Shown: positions 1 through 9,580, numbered from the stretch's first letter. The stretch: 64,000 bases of DNA from Clostridiales bacterium (GCA_017561715.1 JAFZBN010000015.1:124001-188000); one strand, 5' to 3'. The notes: generated from the sequence alone by a model not told the origin. Numbers and translations: made by a program.

Positions 1-570
1 GTCAGATCCACGGGCAAAACGATCCGGGAAGATCTGGTACATCACGGCACCCTTCATCCAGTCAGGTGTGGTAAAACCTTCTTCATAGACTGTAATCTGA
101 AAAGCGTGCGGATACTTTTCTTCGTCAACACCGACTTTCGGCGCGGAAAAAGCAAACTTTCCCTTTCCGTCATCACCGTCCCATGAGGCGACATAGTAAA
201 GATAAGCTCTGTCTTCCTCGTGTTTCCGGTAAAGAAGCTCGTGATACTGTGGATCAACGATCGATTCGATATCCGAGTGCTTTCCGCGCAGACAGAACCA
301 GTAAAAAAGCAGTCCCGGCTCGGCGGGCATGCGCAGACGGCATCCATACCGGTTCGGGACTGATTCGATCTTTTTGCAGCGAAGTTCATTGTATGACAGG
401 CCATAAAGACCATATGCATAGCAAAGAACGATCTCATCGACAGAAACGGAAGCGTCTATGTAAAGATCAACATATCCGCCGGTCTTTTGCGCACCAAACG
501 GGAAGCGGTACTCCGCAAGTCTCGAGCAATGCACCACGCAATCCGTATTCTTCGCGATGAGAGATGTCAT
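1..570 (-). CDS. GH13 alpha-glucan hydrolase, N-terminal part (partial)
   Basis: About 190 residues are visible; the frame is open to the left window edge. Near the visible end, DWMKGAVMYQIFPDRF is the first beta-strand signature of the GH13 barrel of the neopullulanase/cyclomaltodextrinase/amylopullulanase type. The roughly 165 residues before it fit an N-terminal beta-sandwich domain. The catalytic Asp/Glu/Asp lie outside the window, so activity cannot be judged. The ATG (568-570) overlaps the glgA stop as ATGA, so translation is probably coupled and this is the last visible gene of the glycogen operon. The likely role, inferred from family and context, is hydrolysis or debranching of glycogen-derived dextrins. 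The exact substrate is uncertain. No signal peptide is seen, so it is probably cytoplasmic. Confidence 0.85.
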   Translation of the reverse strand, partial: MTSLIAKNTDCVVHCSRLAEYRFPFGAQKTGGYVDLYIDASVSVDEIVLCYAYGLYGLSYNELRCKKIESVPNRYGCRLRMPAEPGLLFYWFCLRGKHSDIESIVDPQYHELLYRKHEEDRAYLYYVASWDGDDGKGKFAFSAPKVGVDEEKYPHAFQITVYEEGFTTPDWMKGAVMYQIFPDRFARGSD

Positions 571-2312
571 GCCTTCTTATTCTCCGTCTCCTCGGAAGAT
601 TTCTTAGCAGGCTTGGCGGCAGGCTTCTTCTCTGTTTTCGGAGCCGCCTTCTTTGCCGTGGAAGAAGATTTAGCTGTTTTTGCGGGAGCCTTCTTCGCTT
701 CCGGCTTCTTCTCCGCCTCAGTTTTTGCCTTCGGAGCCGCTTTCTTGACAACCGGCTTCTTTGCTTCGGTCTTCTTCGGTTCCGCCTTTTTCTTCTTCGG
801 AATGTCGAGGATCTCTTCTGTCAGAGGCTTCTTTTCAGGCTCTTCTTCCTCCGCGATGGAAATACCCGTAATGAAGGAATAAAGACCGGCATACTCCTGC
901 GCGGACTTCTTCCAGGAATAGTCTGCTTTCATGCCTTCTTCGATAAGCTTGTTCCAGACAGGCTTATTGTGACGATAAAGATCACATGCGTACTTCGTAA
1001 CGAAGAGGAACTCATGCGCGTTGATGTTGGCAAAGGAGAAACCGTTGCCTTCACCGGTAAATTCGTTATACGGAACGACTGTATCGCGAAGACCGCCTGT
1101 CTCACGAACGATCGGGATCGTACCATAGGTCATGGCAACGAGCTGGGAAAGTCCGCAAGGCTCAAACAGTGACGGCATCAGGAAGATATCCGAACCTGCA
1201 TAAAGTGTATGGGCAAGTCCGTTATCAAAAGAAATGCAGGCACACATCTTGCCCGGGTTTCTCGAAGCGATGTCCGCGAGAGATCTCTCGTAGTAAGCGT
1301 CACCGGTTCCGAGGATAACGATCTGCATGCCGTCATAGAGCATCTCCTCTACGACACGAAGCAGGAGGTCAAGACCCTTCTGGTCAACCAGACGGGAGAT
1401 CATGGTGCAAAGCGGAGCGCCCGGATTGACTTCCAGTCCCAGCTGTTCCTGAACGGACTTTTTGTTGATCGCCTTTCCTTCTTCGTAGTTCTTGATGGAA
1501 TACTTCGACGGGATCATCGTATCCTTCGCCGGGTTATACTCATCGGCATTGATTCCGTTTAAGATACCGGAAACCTTATACGCATAACGCTGCAGCGTAT
1601 GGTTCAATCCTTCGCCGTAGTAGTCGGTCATGATCTCATAAGCATATGTCGGAGAAACCGTCGTTACGGAGTTACTGTAAACGATACCGGCCTTCATGAA
1701 GTTGACGGCGCCGTCCTTGATGGACAGTTCATCCGTAAGATACTCGCTCGGCAGATCCAAAAGATCCTGGATCACTTCGATACCGTGAATACCCTGATAC
1801 TTCAGGTTGTGGATCGTGTAGACGGTCTTGACGTTCGTGTGATAGCCGTACTTCTTGTAGTGCGCGTCGAGAAGCAGCGGCATCATGCCGGACTGCCAGT
1901 CGTTACAGTGGAGAACATCCGGCTCAAATCCCATGAAGTCTCCCATGAAGTCCAGAACTGCTCTTTGGAAGAAGCAGAAACGCTCGATGTCGAATACATA
2001 TTCCACGTAGACCTGATCAAAGTTGAAGTAGTACTCGTTATCTACGAAGTAGAACTTCACTCCATTTAATGTCAGTGTGTAAAGACCCGCATAGAGGGAT
2101 CTCCAGCCCATCTTGATCATCTTCCAGCCGATGAAGTCGAGATTGTGCTGATGTTTCTGTTTAACGCTCTTATAAAGCGGCATGATGACTCTGGCATCAC
2201 AGTGGTGATGCTGCAGTTCAACCGGCAACGCGCCGACTACATCTGCCAGACCGCCGACCTTTGCAAACGGATATACCTCCGAAGAGACAAACAGGACCTT
2301 CACTTTGTTCAT
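567..2312 (-). CDS. glgA: Glycogen synthase with Lys/Ala-rich C-terminal tail
   Basis: ADP-glucose glycogen synthase (GT5), which extends alpha-1,4-glucan chains in the cytoplasm. The N-terminus MNKVKVLFVSSEVYPFAKVG contains the K-x-G-G-type ADP-glucose site, followed by LADVVGALP. The second Rossmann domain has SLFEPCGLSQLVAMTYG and RETGGLRDTV, both typical of GlgA. The catalytic core ends near residue 490, close to the usual family length. About 80 further residues are almost only Lys, Ala, Pro, Glu and Thr, resembling a histone H1 tail. Such a tail is not part of ordinary GlgA. The start has an AAAGGAG site 7-8 bases upstream and overlaps the glgD stop by 4 bp. The function call is firm; the role of the tail is unknown. 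Confidence 0.97.
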   Translation of the reverse strand: MNKVKVLFVSSEVYPFAKVGGLADVVGALPVELQHHHCDARVIMPLYKSVKQKHQHNLDFIGWKMIKMGWRSLYAGLYTLTLNGVKFYFVDNEYYFNFDQVYVEYVFDIERFCFFQRAVLDFMGDFMGFEPDVLHCNDWQSGMMPLLLDAHYKKYGYHTNVKTVYTIHNLKYQGIHGIEVIQDLLDLPSEYLTDELSIKDGAVNFMKAGIVYSNSVTTVSPTYAYEIMTDYYGEGLNHTLQRYAYKVSGILNGINADEYNPAKDTMIPSKYSIKNYEEGKAINKKSVQEQLGLEVNPGAPLCTMISRLVDQKGLDLLLRVVEEMLYDGMQIVILGTGDAYYERSLADIASRNPGKMCACISFDNGLAHTLYAGSDIFLMPSLFEPCGLSQLVAMTYGTIPIVRETGGLRDTVVPYNEFTGEGNGFSFANINAHEFLFVTKYACDLYRHNKPVWNKLIEEGMKADYSWKKSAQEYAGLYSFITGISIAEEEEPEKKPLTEEILDIPKKKKAEPKKTEAKKPVVKKAAPKAKTEAEKKPEAKKAPAKTAKSSSTAKKAAPKTEKKPAAKPAKKSSEETENKKA

Positions 2313-3421
2313 ACGATCGCTCCTTTACCGATCACGACCGGATAATCCTTGTGTCCAACAAGTTTTACTCCCGGACGGACCACAGAATTTTTATCGAGGA
2401 TAACGTTCTCAAGATAACAGTTATCGGAAATATGCACATCCTGCATGATAACACAGTTTTTGATCGTACAGTTCTTGCTGACCGCAACTCCACGGAACAG
2501 GATCGACTCGGTAACGTTACCGGAGATACGGCAACCATCCGATACGATCGCGTCTGTTACCTTGCAGTCGTCAGAGTACAATGTCGGAGCTTCATCCTTG
2601 ACCTTTGTGAAGATCGGGATACCGTTCCAGAAAAGTTCTGCACGGATCTGATTGTTCAGAAGCATCATCGACGAATTGAAATAGGACTGTACATTGTTGA
2701 TACGAAGTACCAGGCCCTTGTACTCATAAGCGTGTACGCGGAGCGTGTCATACTTCTTTACGAAAGAATGGATACCTACATGATTGGTTCCTCTTGCCAT
2801 CATCTCGGCGATGAGGTCGATGAGAAGCTCTCTTCTCATGCAGATGATACCCATGCTGCTCTTGGTAAAAGAACTCTTTTCCGGATTGAAAAGCATATCC
2901 TTTACCCAGCCTCTTCTGTCTACATCAAGGATGTAGTTCGGGCCGCCGAACTTCGTGCCGTCTCTGTTGTACATAACGGAGATGTCGGCACCGCATGCCT
3001 TGAAGTCTTCAACGAATTCCGTAAATGTCGTATTCAGGATGACGTTACTTGCCGCCATGATGACGTACGAAGCGTTACTGGAACGGACAAAGTCCAGAAG
3101 ACCTGCCATCTCTTCATCACCCTGTACCGATGTGGCTTCGGAGTTAACGTACGGCGGCAGGATATGAAGTCCGCCGGAATTCTTTCTGTCAAGATCCCAG
3201 GAAGAACCTGTTCCCAGGTGGTCCATGAGGGACTTGTATTTTGTGTATGTGTGGATACCGATATTCTTGATACCGGAGTTCACCATATTCGACAGCATAT
3301 AGTCGATGATACGGTATCTTCCGCCAAACGGAATAGCGGACAGAGCTCTCGGCTTGGAAAGCTCTCCAAGCGTTATCTTTTTGTTATCACCAAGGATCAA
3401 ACCCATTGCATCAATAAACAT
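2309..3421 (-). CDS. glgD: Glucose-1-phosphate adenylyltransferase, GlgD subunit
   Basis: A 370-residue GlgD-type subunit of ADP-glucose pyrophosphorylase. The N-terminal nucleotidyltransferase region contains KPRALSAIPFGGRYRIIDYM, and the C-terminal third has the hexapeptide repeats of a left-handed beta-helix (for example ISDNCYLENVILDKNSVV). In Firmicutes GlgD pairs with GlgC and changes its activity; GlgD alone is usually weakly active or inactive. The N-terminal G-G-x-G-x-R-L motif that is clear in GlgC is absent here (LILGDNKKITLGELSK instead), which fits a regulatory subunit. It lies 23 bp downstream of glgC and overlaps glgA by 4 bp. A GGGAGG site precedes the ATG. Confidence 0.95.
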   Translation of the reverse strand: MFIDAMGLILGDNKKITLGELSKPRALSAIPFGGRYRIIDYMLSNMVNSGIKNIGIHTYTKYKSLMDHLGTGSSWDLDRKNSGGLHILPPYVNSEATSVQGDEEMAGLLDFVRSSNASYVIMAASNVILNTTFTEFVEDFKACGADISVMYNRDGTKFGGPNYILDVDRRGWVKDMLFNPEKSSFTKSSMGIICMRRELLIDLIAEMMARGTNHVGIHSFVKKYDTLRVHAYEYKGLVLRINNVQSYFNSSMMLLNNQIRAELFWNGIPIFTKVKDEAPTLYSDDCKVTDAIVSDGCRISGNVTESILFRGVAVSKNCTIKNCVIMQDVHISDNCYLENVILDKNSVVRPGVKLVGHKDYPVVIGKGAIV

Positions 3422-3444
3422 TTTTTATTCCTCCCAACTTCCTG

Positions 3445-4707
3445 TCATACACGAAAGATCTCTTCGATCACGTTGTCTTTCGCGGGAACACGTATATCCT
3501 TATCAACCTGACAATTAGCAGGGATCACGGCGTTGTCCTTAATGCGAAGGCCGCCTTCGATGACTACGATACCTTCCTGGCAGATCTTCTCGTTCAGATA
3601 CGGGCTCTTGCCCTTGACGTCGGAACCGGCCTTGACGTTCTCACCGATGATCGTGCCGGAAGCGACGATACAGCGATTGAGATGTGCGCCTGCCTTAACT
3701 GTAACGCCCGGGAAAAGCACGCAGTCTTTTACGTAAGCGCCCTTTTCAACCGTAACGGAGTTGGAAAGAACGGAGTGCTGAACAGATCCGAAGATCTGGC
3801 AGCCATCTGTCAGAGCGGAACCTCTTACCTCGGCACAGTCACCCAGGAACTGCGAAGGTTTTACCGGGTTTCTGCTGTAGATCCTCCAGGAACGGTCGAT
3901 GAGATTGATCTCATGCGGACGATCGAGGATATCCATGTTGGATTCCCAAAGCGAAGAGATCGTTCCGACGTCTTTCCAGTAACCGGAGAAACGGTAAGCA
4001 CAGAGCTTCTTGCCCTGATTCAGAAGGAGCGGAACGATGTTTTTGCCGAAGTCGTTGTTGGACTTGGTATCTTCCTCATCCTCGACGAGTGCTTTTCGAA
4101 GAACATCCCAGGTAAAGATGTAAACACCCATGGAAGCGAGGTTACTTTCCGGCTTGGCCGGCTTTTCGACGAACTCGGTGATGACATCGCTGTCTTCCTT
4201 GGTGTTCAGGATACCGAAACGGGAAGCTTCTTCCCACGGTACTTCAAGAACAGCCAGAGTAGCGTCAGCTTCATTTTCGATATGCTGACGAAGCATCTCG
4301 GCGTAATTCATCTTGTAGATATGGTCACCGGAGAGGATCAGTACGTACTTCGGTTCACAATCATCAATGAAATCACGATTCTGATAGATCGCGTTCGCGG
4401 TACCCTTGTACCAGTCGCTCTTTCCCGTCTTCTGGAAAGGCGGAAGGATAAATGCGCCTCCGTTGTTACGGTCGAGATCCCAAGGATGACCGTTACCGAT
4501 GTAAGTATTCAGTGCCAAAGGCTGGTACTGCGTCAGAACACCGACAGTTTCAATTCCTGAATTTGCGCAATTGGAAAGCGGGAAATCAATGATGCGATAA
4601 CGGCTTCCGAACGGAACGGCCGGCTTCGCAATACTCTTTGTCAGCACGCCCAGTCTGGAGCCCTGACCTCCTGCCAATATCATTGCGACTACTTGCGCTT
4701 TCGCCAT
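3445..4707 (-). CDS. glgC: Glucose-1-phosphate adenylyltransferase, catalytic subunit
   Basis: Makes ADP-glucose from glucose-1-phosphate and ATP, the committed step of bacterial glycogen synthesis. [20 protein letters not shown] is the nucleotide-binding signature. [21 protein letters not shown] and EFVEKPAKP are further family motifs. The C-terminal region is a left-handed beta-helix. The length of 420 residues is normal. A GGAGG site lies 8 bases before the ATG, and the gene is 27 bp downstream of glgB. It is the catalytic partner of the adjacent glgD. In related bacteria the enzyme responds to glycolytic intermediates; nothing in the sequence shows this directly. Confidence 0.97.
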   Translation of the reverse strand: MAKAQVVAMILAGGQGSRLGVLTKSIAKPAVPFGSRYRIIDFPLSNCANSGIETVGVLTQYQPLALNTYIGNGHPWDLDRNNGGAFILPPFQKTGKSDWYKGTANAIYQNRDFIDDCEPKYVLILSGDHIYKMNYAEMLRQHIENEADATLAVLEVPWEEASRFGILNTKEDSDVITEFVEKPAKPESNLASMGVYIFTWDVLRKALVEDEEDTKSNNDFGKNIVPLLLNQGKKLCAYRFSGYWKDVGTISSLWESNMDILDRPHEINLIDRSWRIYSRNPVKPSQFLGDCAEVRGSALTDGCQIFGSVQHSVLSNSVTVEKGAYVKDCVLFPGVTVKAGAHLNRCIVASGTIIGENVKAGSDVKGKSPYLNEKICQEGIVVIEGGLRIKDNAVIPANCQVDKDIRVPAKDNVIEEIFRV

Positions 4708-4734
4708 AACTAGAACCTCCGATTTCTTATTTTC

Positions 4735-6615
4735 TTACTTTTTTAATCTCTTGAAATAAATACCGCCGAGAGGTGGGAGATTGACGGAAATGTGGTAAGG
4801 CTTACCGTTCCATCCTTCATCCTTCGTCCTAAAGACGCCCTTCTCGTCCGAGCCGTCCGGATATCCGGAACCGCCATACTTCATGTCGTCCGTGTTCATC
4901 AGGATCTTGTACTTGCCCTTCTCCGTCACGCCGATGTTGTAGTTTTCGAGCGGAACGGGAACCATGTTCAGAGCGACATAGATATCTTCCTGATTCGCGA
5001 CACCCTTACGCTTGAAAACGAATACATTGTTCTTGACGTCAGAAGCGTCGACCCATTCAAAGCCGCCCCAGGAATGATCGTCCTGCCACAGCTGCGCGTT
5101 CTTGATGTAGACATGATTCAGGTCGGCAACAAAGTCCTGAAGGAGTTTATGTGACTCATACTGCAGCATGAACCATTCGAGCTGCTCATAGAAACGCCAC
5201 TCGATGAACTGGCCGAATTCGGCGCCCATGAAGTTCAGTTTCGCGCCCGGATGTGCCATCATGTATAGGAACATCAGACGGAGATTGGCGAACTTTCTCC
5301 AGTTGTCGCCCGGCATCTTGTCGATCAGGCTCTTCTTTCCATGCACGACTTCGTCATGGGAAAGACTCAGGATAAAGTTCTCGGAAAATGCATACATCAT
5401 CGAGAAGCAGAACTGGTCGTGATGCCACTCTCTCGCGTAGGAATCTGTCTGGAAATAATCGAGCGTATCGTGCATCCATCCCATGTTCCACTTATGAGTG
5501 AAACCTAAGCCTCCGTCCGAAACGGAATGTGATACCTTCGGCCAAGCCGTGGATTCCTCAGCGATCATCATGACATACGGATAGTTTTCCGACATGATGG
5601 TATTGAGATTTCTGATGAAATCGATCGCTTCGAGATTGTCCGTGCCGCCGTAGATATTCGGGATATATTCGGTTCTTCCGTAGTCACGGTAGAGCATACT
5701 GGATACAGCGTCCATACGGATACCGTCGAGATGGAATTCCTCGATCCAGAAAACGGCGTTACTGATCAGGAACGACTGAACCTCAGCCTTTGCATAATCG
5801 AATACAAATGTGCCCCATTCCTTATGCTCACCGATCCTCGGATCTTTGTACTCATAGCAGGCAGATCCGTCAAAACGTACGAGTCCTTCCTGATTCTTCG
5901 GGAAATGCGCCGGTACCCAGTCCAGGATGATCGCGATCCCATTCTTGTGCAGGTGATCTACGAAGTACTTAAAGTCCGCAGGCGTTCCGAAACGGCTGGT
6001 GACCGCATAATAACAAATGACCTGATACCCCCAGGAGTCATCCAGAGGATGCTCGAGGATCGGCATCAGCTCAACATGGGTATAACCCATCTTCTTACAG
6101 TATTTGGCGAGTTCTTTTGCGATCTCGCGGTAGTTCATGAAATTTCCGTCTTCGTGGCGGCGCCAGGATCCCAGATGCACTTCATAGATGGAGATCGGGC
6201 GAGGCGCGTTCGCATGTACGCGTTTACTTGTGAAAGCATCGTCATGCCATGTGTAGTCATTCGGGTCATAAAGGATCGATGCATCGGCAGGACGCGTCTC
6301 ACAATGACGCGCATACGGATCGACCTTGTTGACTTCAGATCCGTCCGCGCCGTAAACATGGTACTTATAACGGTCCCACTGCTTCGCGCCGGAGATATAT
6401 CCTTCCCAGATTCCGGAGTCACCGATCTTGTAAAGGTAGTATGCTTCCGGGTTCCAGTCGTTGAAATCACCCACAACACTTACGGCTTTCGCATTCGGAG
6501 CCCAGACACGGAAAAGGAAGCCCTTCTCACCGTCCGGTTTCTCGTAGGGTCTCGAACCAAGATAGTTATAACTCTTGTAGTCCTTTCCCGTATTGAAAAG
6601 ATACGCTTGATCCAT
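4735..6615 (-). CDS. glgB: 1,4-alpha-glucan branching enzyme
   Basis: GH13 branching enzyme that moves alpha-1,4 chains to alpha-1,6 positions. An N-terminal CBM48 domain (FRVWAPNAKAVSVVGDFNDW) is followed by the catalytic barrel with GIRMDAVSSMLY (nucleophile Asp), MIAEESTAWP (general acid Glu) and SHDEVVHGK (transition-state Asp). The length, 626 residues, is normal. I chose the ATG at 6615 because AGGAG lies 7 bases upstream; an earlier in-frame start would add 12 unconvincing residues. It is the first gene of the glycogen operon. A TATAAT hexamer at 6669-6674 may be its -10 box, but the -35 is weak, so regulation is unclear. Confidence 0.97.
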   Translation of the reverse strand: MDQAYLFNTGKDYKSYNYLGSRPYEKPDGEKGFLFRVWAPNAKAVSVVGDFNDWNPEAYYLYKIGDSGIWEGYISGAKQWDRYKYHVYGADGSEVNKVDPYARHCETRPADASILYDPNDYTWHDDAFTSKRVHANAPRPISIYEVHLGSWRRHEDGNFMNYREIAKELAKYCKKMGYTHVELMPILEHPLDDSWGYQVICYYAVTSRFGTPADFKYFVDHLHKNGIAIILDWVPAHFPKNQEGLVRFDGSACYEYKDPRIGEHKEWGTFVFDYAKAEVQSFLISNAVFWIEEFHLDGIRMDAVSSMLYRDYGRTEYIPNIYGGTDNLEAIDFIRNLNTIMSENYPYVMMIAEESTAWPKVSHSVSDGGLGFTHKWNMGWMHDTLDYFQTDSYAREWHHDQFCFSMMYAFSENFILSLSHDEVVHGKKSLIDKMPGDNWRKFANLRLMFLYMMAHPGAKLNFMGAEFGQFIEWRFYEQLEWFMLQYESHKLLQDFVADLNHVYIKNAQLWQDDHSWGGFEWVDASDVKNNVFVFKRKGVANQEDIYVALNMVPVPLENYNIGVTEKGKYKILMNTDDMKYGGSGYPDGSDEKGVFRTKDEGWNGKPYHISVNLPPLGGIYFKRLKK

Positions 6616-6708
6616 GTGATATCTCCTACTCGCATGGGCATATACGCCCACGTTCTTTCATTTCATATATTATAAATCAAACTTGAGATAGTTTCTAGCA
6701 AAATTAAC

Positions 6709-6739
6709 AAAAGAGAGCCGATTTCTCGGCTCTCTTTTA
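6709..6739 (-). terminator. Intrinsic terminator of the 2-oxoacid oxidoreductase operon
   Basis: AAAAGAGAGCCGA and its inverted copy TCGGCTCTCTTTT form a perfect 13-bp stem around a 4-base loop. Read on the minus strand, the GC-rich part is followed by a T-run. It lies between the end of the oxidoreductase operon and the glycogen operon, both on the minus strand, so it should separate the two. Confidence 0.85.
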
Positions 6740-6826
6740 TCACATGTCACAATTCGTTCCCTTTATATCAAGAAATATAGGGCTTTGTTAATATTTTGTT
6801 AACTCCTAAATCGGTTAAGCCCAAAC

Positions 6827-7369
6827 TCACTGTTTAGCGAACTCTGCGCCCTTATCGAAGGCATTTAAGTTGTTCGGGATCATGTGGTGTCTTCTTTCCG
6901 GAAGAACATCGTACAGTGCTTTTTCAAAGGAATCTCTTGTAAACGCACCTGTCGCCGCGGATACACATCCGAGGAGCACGATCGTAGCGTAAGCCATGGA
7001 ACCGAGCTCGGAAGCGATCTCAGAAGAGTTGATCGGGATGAAGCGGATGTCTGTACGCTTCGGAGTAACCTTAACGAGAGAACTGTCGATGATGATGATT
7101 CCGCCCGGCTTGAGAGTATCTTCGAACTTCTCAAGAGACGGCTGGTTCAGCGCGATAAGAACGTCCGGCTCGTTGATGACCGGAGAACCGATCGGCTCAT
7201 CGGAAATAACGACGGAACAGTTCGCTGTACCACCACGCATTTCCGGACCGTAGGACGGGAACCAGGAAACTTCTTTACCTTCGATCAAAGCAGACTCCGC
7301 AGCCATCTTACCTGCGGAAAGAACGCCCTGACCACCGAATCCGGCGAGAATAATAGAAAAATCGATCAT
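6827..7369 (-). CDS. 2-oxoacid:ferredoxin oxidoreductase, gamma subunit
   Basis: Gamma subunit of a four-subunit 2-oxoacid:ferredoxin oxidoreductase (2-ketoisovalerate or 2-oxoglutarate type). The complex turns 2-oxoacids into acyl-CoA, with electrons passed to ferredoxin. SIILAGFGGQGVLSAGKM and SWFPSYGPEMRGGTANC are classical gamma-subunit motifs. I start at the ATG at 7369, which has GGAGG 9 bases upstream and lies 4 bases after the beta-subunit stop. An earlier start would overlap the beta gene and add 26 non-homologous residues. The substrate cannot be fixed from sequence alone. Valine/isoleucine/leucine catabolism (Vor) or 2-oxoglutarate (Kor) are both possible. Confidence 0.92.
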   Translation of the reverse strand: MIDFSIILAGFGGQGVLSAGKMAAESALIEGKEVSWFPSYGPEMRGGTANCSVVISDEPIGSPVINEPDVLIALNQPSLEKFEDTLKPGGIIIIDSSLVKVTPKRTDIRFIPINSSEIASELGSMAYATIVLLGCVSAATGAFTRDSFEKALYDVLPERRHHMIPNNLNAFDKGAEFAKQ

Positions 7370-7373
7370 GTCA

Positions 7374-8120
7374 TTACACCTCCAGATCCTGTCCCTTGAA
7401 GACGCCCAGCGGATACTGCGGAACCATCTTCTCTTTGCACCACTCAAGTGCTTCGATCGGTTCTTTACCCCAGTTAGTCGGGCATGTGGAAAGGAACTCT
7501 ACCATCGCGAAACCGAGGCCTGCCTGCTGTACACGGAAAGCCTTTGCGATCGCCTTCTTTGCTTCCTGGATGTGCTTGAAGTCAAACAGAGCGACACGCT
7601 CGATATAAACGGCACCGGTCAATGTGGAGAGCATCTCACTGACGTTGATCGGATAACCACGTGTCTCAGCGTCACGACCCAGCGGAGAGGTCGTTGTGAC
7701 CTGACCGAGAAGTGTTGTCGGAGCCATCTGACCGGAAGTCATACCGTAAACCGCGTTGTTTACGAAGAATGTGCAGATCTTCTCACCACGGGCAGCGGCG
7801 TGAACGATCTCAGCGGTACCGATGGAAGCGAGGTCACCGTCACCCTGATATGTGAAGACCATTTCTTCCGGCTTGCAACGCTTGATACCTGTAGCAACGG
7901 CCGGAGCACGACCATGAGCTGCCTGTACCATATCGCAGGAAAAATAATCATAGTTGTTATATGTGCATCCTACAGATGCGACACCGATGGTCTTGTCGAG
8001 GATATCCATCTCCTCCATTACTTCCGCGATGAGGCGGTGAATGATACCGTGCATACAACCCGGGCAGTAATGGAACGGCTTATCTGTCAGACCTTTTGTT
8101 TTCTGGAATACAACTGCCAT
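7374..8120 (-). CDS. 2-oxoacid:ferredoxin oxidoreductase, beta subunit (TPP-binding)
   Basis: Thiamine-pyrophosphate subunit of the complex. HYCPGCMHGIIHRL near the N-terminus and GDGDLASIGTAEIVHAAARG with NNAVYGMTSGQMAPTT form the TPP/Mg-binding motif GDGD-x(about 26)-N seen in this family. Its 248 residues match the beta subunits of Vor/Kor enzymes. The gene sits between alpha (1 base apart) and gamma (4 bases apart) in one operon. It should catalyse decarboxylation of the 2-oxoacid in the cytoplasm. Confidence 0.94.
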   Translation of the reverse strand: MAVVFQKTKGLTDKPFHYCPGCMHGIIHRLIAEVMEEMDILDKTIGVASVGCTYNNYDYFSCDMVQAAHGRAPAVATGIKRCKPEEMVFTYQGDGDLASIGTAEIVHAAARGEKICTFFVNNAVYGMTSGQMAPTTLLGQVTTTSPLGRDAETRGYPINVSEMLSTLTGAVYIERVALFDFKHIQEAKKAIAKAFRVQQAGLGFAMVEFLSTCPTNWGKEPIEALEWCKEKMVPQYPLGVFKGQDLEV

Positions 8121-8121
8121 C

Positions 8122-9192
8122 TTACATCTCCCCCTTATGAATCTTTACGATCTCATCCAGGATCTCCTTCTGGGTCGGCAGGTTACCGCCCATACGGCCG
8201 TGGAAGTAGACCGGCTTCTTACCGTTAACGGCAAGACGGACATCTTCGATCATCTGACCGGAAGAAAGCTCAACATCGAGGAAGCCCTTAACACTCGGCA
8301 TATCGGCAACCTTGGCGATCTCCTTTGTCGGGAAAGGCCACAGTGTGATCGGACGGACCATACCGACTTTGATACCAAGCTCGGCAGCCTGACGGATAAC
8401 GTTCTTGCAGATACGGGAGCATGTACCGTAAGCTGTGATAACGACCTCAGCGTCTTCGATATTCATGGTCTCGACCATGACTTCCTTCTCTTCGATCTCT
8501 CTGTACTTCGCCTGAAGTTCACGGTTCTTTGCTTCGAGATCATCCGGATCGATGTAGATAGATGTGATCGTGTTGTGCTTCTCACGACCGTGCATACCTG
8601 TGGTTGCCCACGGCTTAGCAACTTCTACTGTCTCTTCCTTCTCTTTGAAAGCAACAGGCTCCATCATCTGGCCCATAGTACCGTCACCGAGGATCATAAC
8701 GAGGATTCTGTACTGATCCGCGAGATCAAATGCCTTTACAGTCAGCTCGTAAAGCTCCTGTACGGAAGCCGGAGCGATAACAAGGTTCTTGTAGTCACCA
8801 TGTCCACCGCCCTTTGTCGCCTGGAAATAGTCGCTCTGGGACGGGAGGATACCACCGAGACCCGGACCGCCACGCATGATGTTAACTACAACTGCCGGAA
8901 GTTCTGCGCCGGCGATATATGAAATACCTTCCTGCTTGAGGGAGATTCCCGGAGAGGAAGAAGATGTGAGAACTCTCTCACCTGTAGCAGCTGCGCCGTA
9001 TACCATGTTGATCGCGGCAACTTCGCTCTCTGCCTGTACAAATGTACCGCCATGCTTGACCATCTCTCTGGCCATGTAGTGCATGACTTCTGTCTGAGGT
9101 GTGATCGGGTAACCGAAATAGTGACGGCATCCGGCACGGATCGCCGCTTCAGCGATAACCTCATTACCCTTCATTAAAACTCTTTTTGCCAT
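8122..9192 (-). CDS. 2-oxoacid:ferredoxin oxidoreductase, alpha subunit
   Basis: Alpha subunit, carrying the pyrimidine-binding and domain II regions of the oxidoreductase. MKGNEVIAEAAIRAGCRHYF and GYPITPQTEVMHYMA are the standard N-terminal motifs. Family features follow: QAESEVAAINMVYGAAATGE, SSSPGISLKQEGISYIAGAE and RGGPGLGG. The preferred start is the ATG at 9192: AAGGAG lies 8 bases before it, whereas an ATG two codons earlier is too close. Its best matches from memory are enzymes annotated as 3-methyl-2-oxobutanoate dehydrogenase subunit VorB, but substrate assignment remains inference. Confidence 0.94.
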   Translation of the reverse strand: MAKRVLMKGNEVIAEAAIRAGCRHYFGYPITPQTEVMHYMAREMVKHGGTFVQAESEVAAINMVYGAAATGERVLTSSSSPGISLKQEGISYIAGAELPAVVVNIMRGGPGLGGILPSQSDYFQATKGGGHGDYKNLVIAPASVQELYELTVKAFDLADQYRILVMILGDGTMGQMMEPVAFKEKEETVEVAKPWATTGMHGREKHNTITSIYIDPDDLEAKNRELQAKYREIEEKEVMVETMNIEDAEVVITAYGTCSRICKNVIRQAAELGIKVGMVRPITLWPFPTKEIAKVADMPSVKGFLDVELSSGQMIEDVRLAVNGKKPVYFHGRMGGNLPTQKEILDEIVKIHKGEM

Positions 9193-9204
9193 AACCATCT
9201 CTCC

Positions 9205-9411
9205 TTATCTTTCCACAGTGATAACCGAATCAGGGCAAGTTGTCGCACAGAATGTGCAACCGATGCACTGAGTAAGATCTACACAGGAAGCCGGATGATA
9301 ACCCTTAGAATTCAGTCTCTCTTTATCAAGGACCAGAATCTTCTTCGGGCAGGCATTTACACATAAGCCGCAGCCCTTACATAAATCGTCTTGAAAAGAT
9401 ACTTTAGCCAT
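9205..9411 (-). CDS. 2-oxoacid:ferredoxin oxidoreductase, ferredoxin-like delta subunit
   Basis: Small iron-sulfur subunit of 68 residues with two complete 4Fe-4S motifs, CKGCGLCVNACP and CIGCTFCATTCP. It passes electrons from the TPP centre to ferredoxin. It is the first gene of the delta-alpha-beta-gamma operon, 12 bases from alpha. A near-consensus promoter lies just upstream. A free-standing ferredoxin would look similar, but position and length favour the dedicated subunit. Confidence 0.93.
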   Translation of the reverse strand: MAKVSFQDDLCKGCGLCVNACPKKILVLDKERLNSKGYHPASCVDLTQCIGCTFCATTCPDSVITVER

Positions 9412-9444
9412 ATGTCCCTCCTGATATTTTATTGCGTATTAAGA

Positions 9445-9473
9445 ATTATAGTATTGCCCCCTATATAAATCAA
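9445..9473 (-). promoter_or_regulatory. Sigma-70-type promoter of the oxidoreductase operon
   Basis: On the minus strand TTGATT, a 17-base spacer and a perfect TATAAT end 33 bases before the ATG of the delta subunit. Box sequence and spacing are near the consensus. The remaining region up to mscL (9474-9664) holds only the mscL terminator. Confidence 0.75.
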
Positions 9474-9580
9474 CATGGCAAAAGGCTAGAAAAATGAATG
9501 TTTTTAACTCATTCGGCAAGCAGACTACACAACAGAAACTCAAATCAGAAAGAATACGGATTTCTAAAATACAAAAAGCA

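Noticed and set aside
567..830. Low-complexity tail region as a separate gene on either strand
   Set aside because: The tail is in frame with glgA without interruption, and the stop overlaps the next gene start as ATGA.
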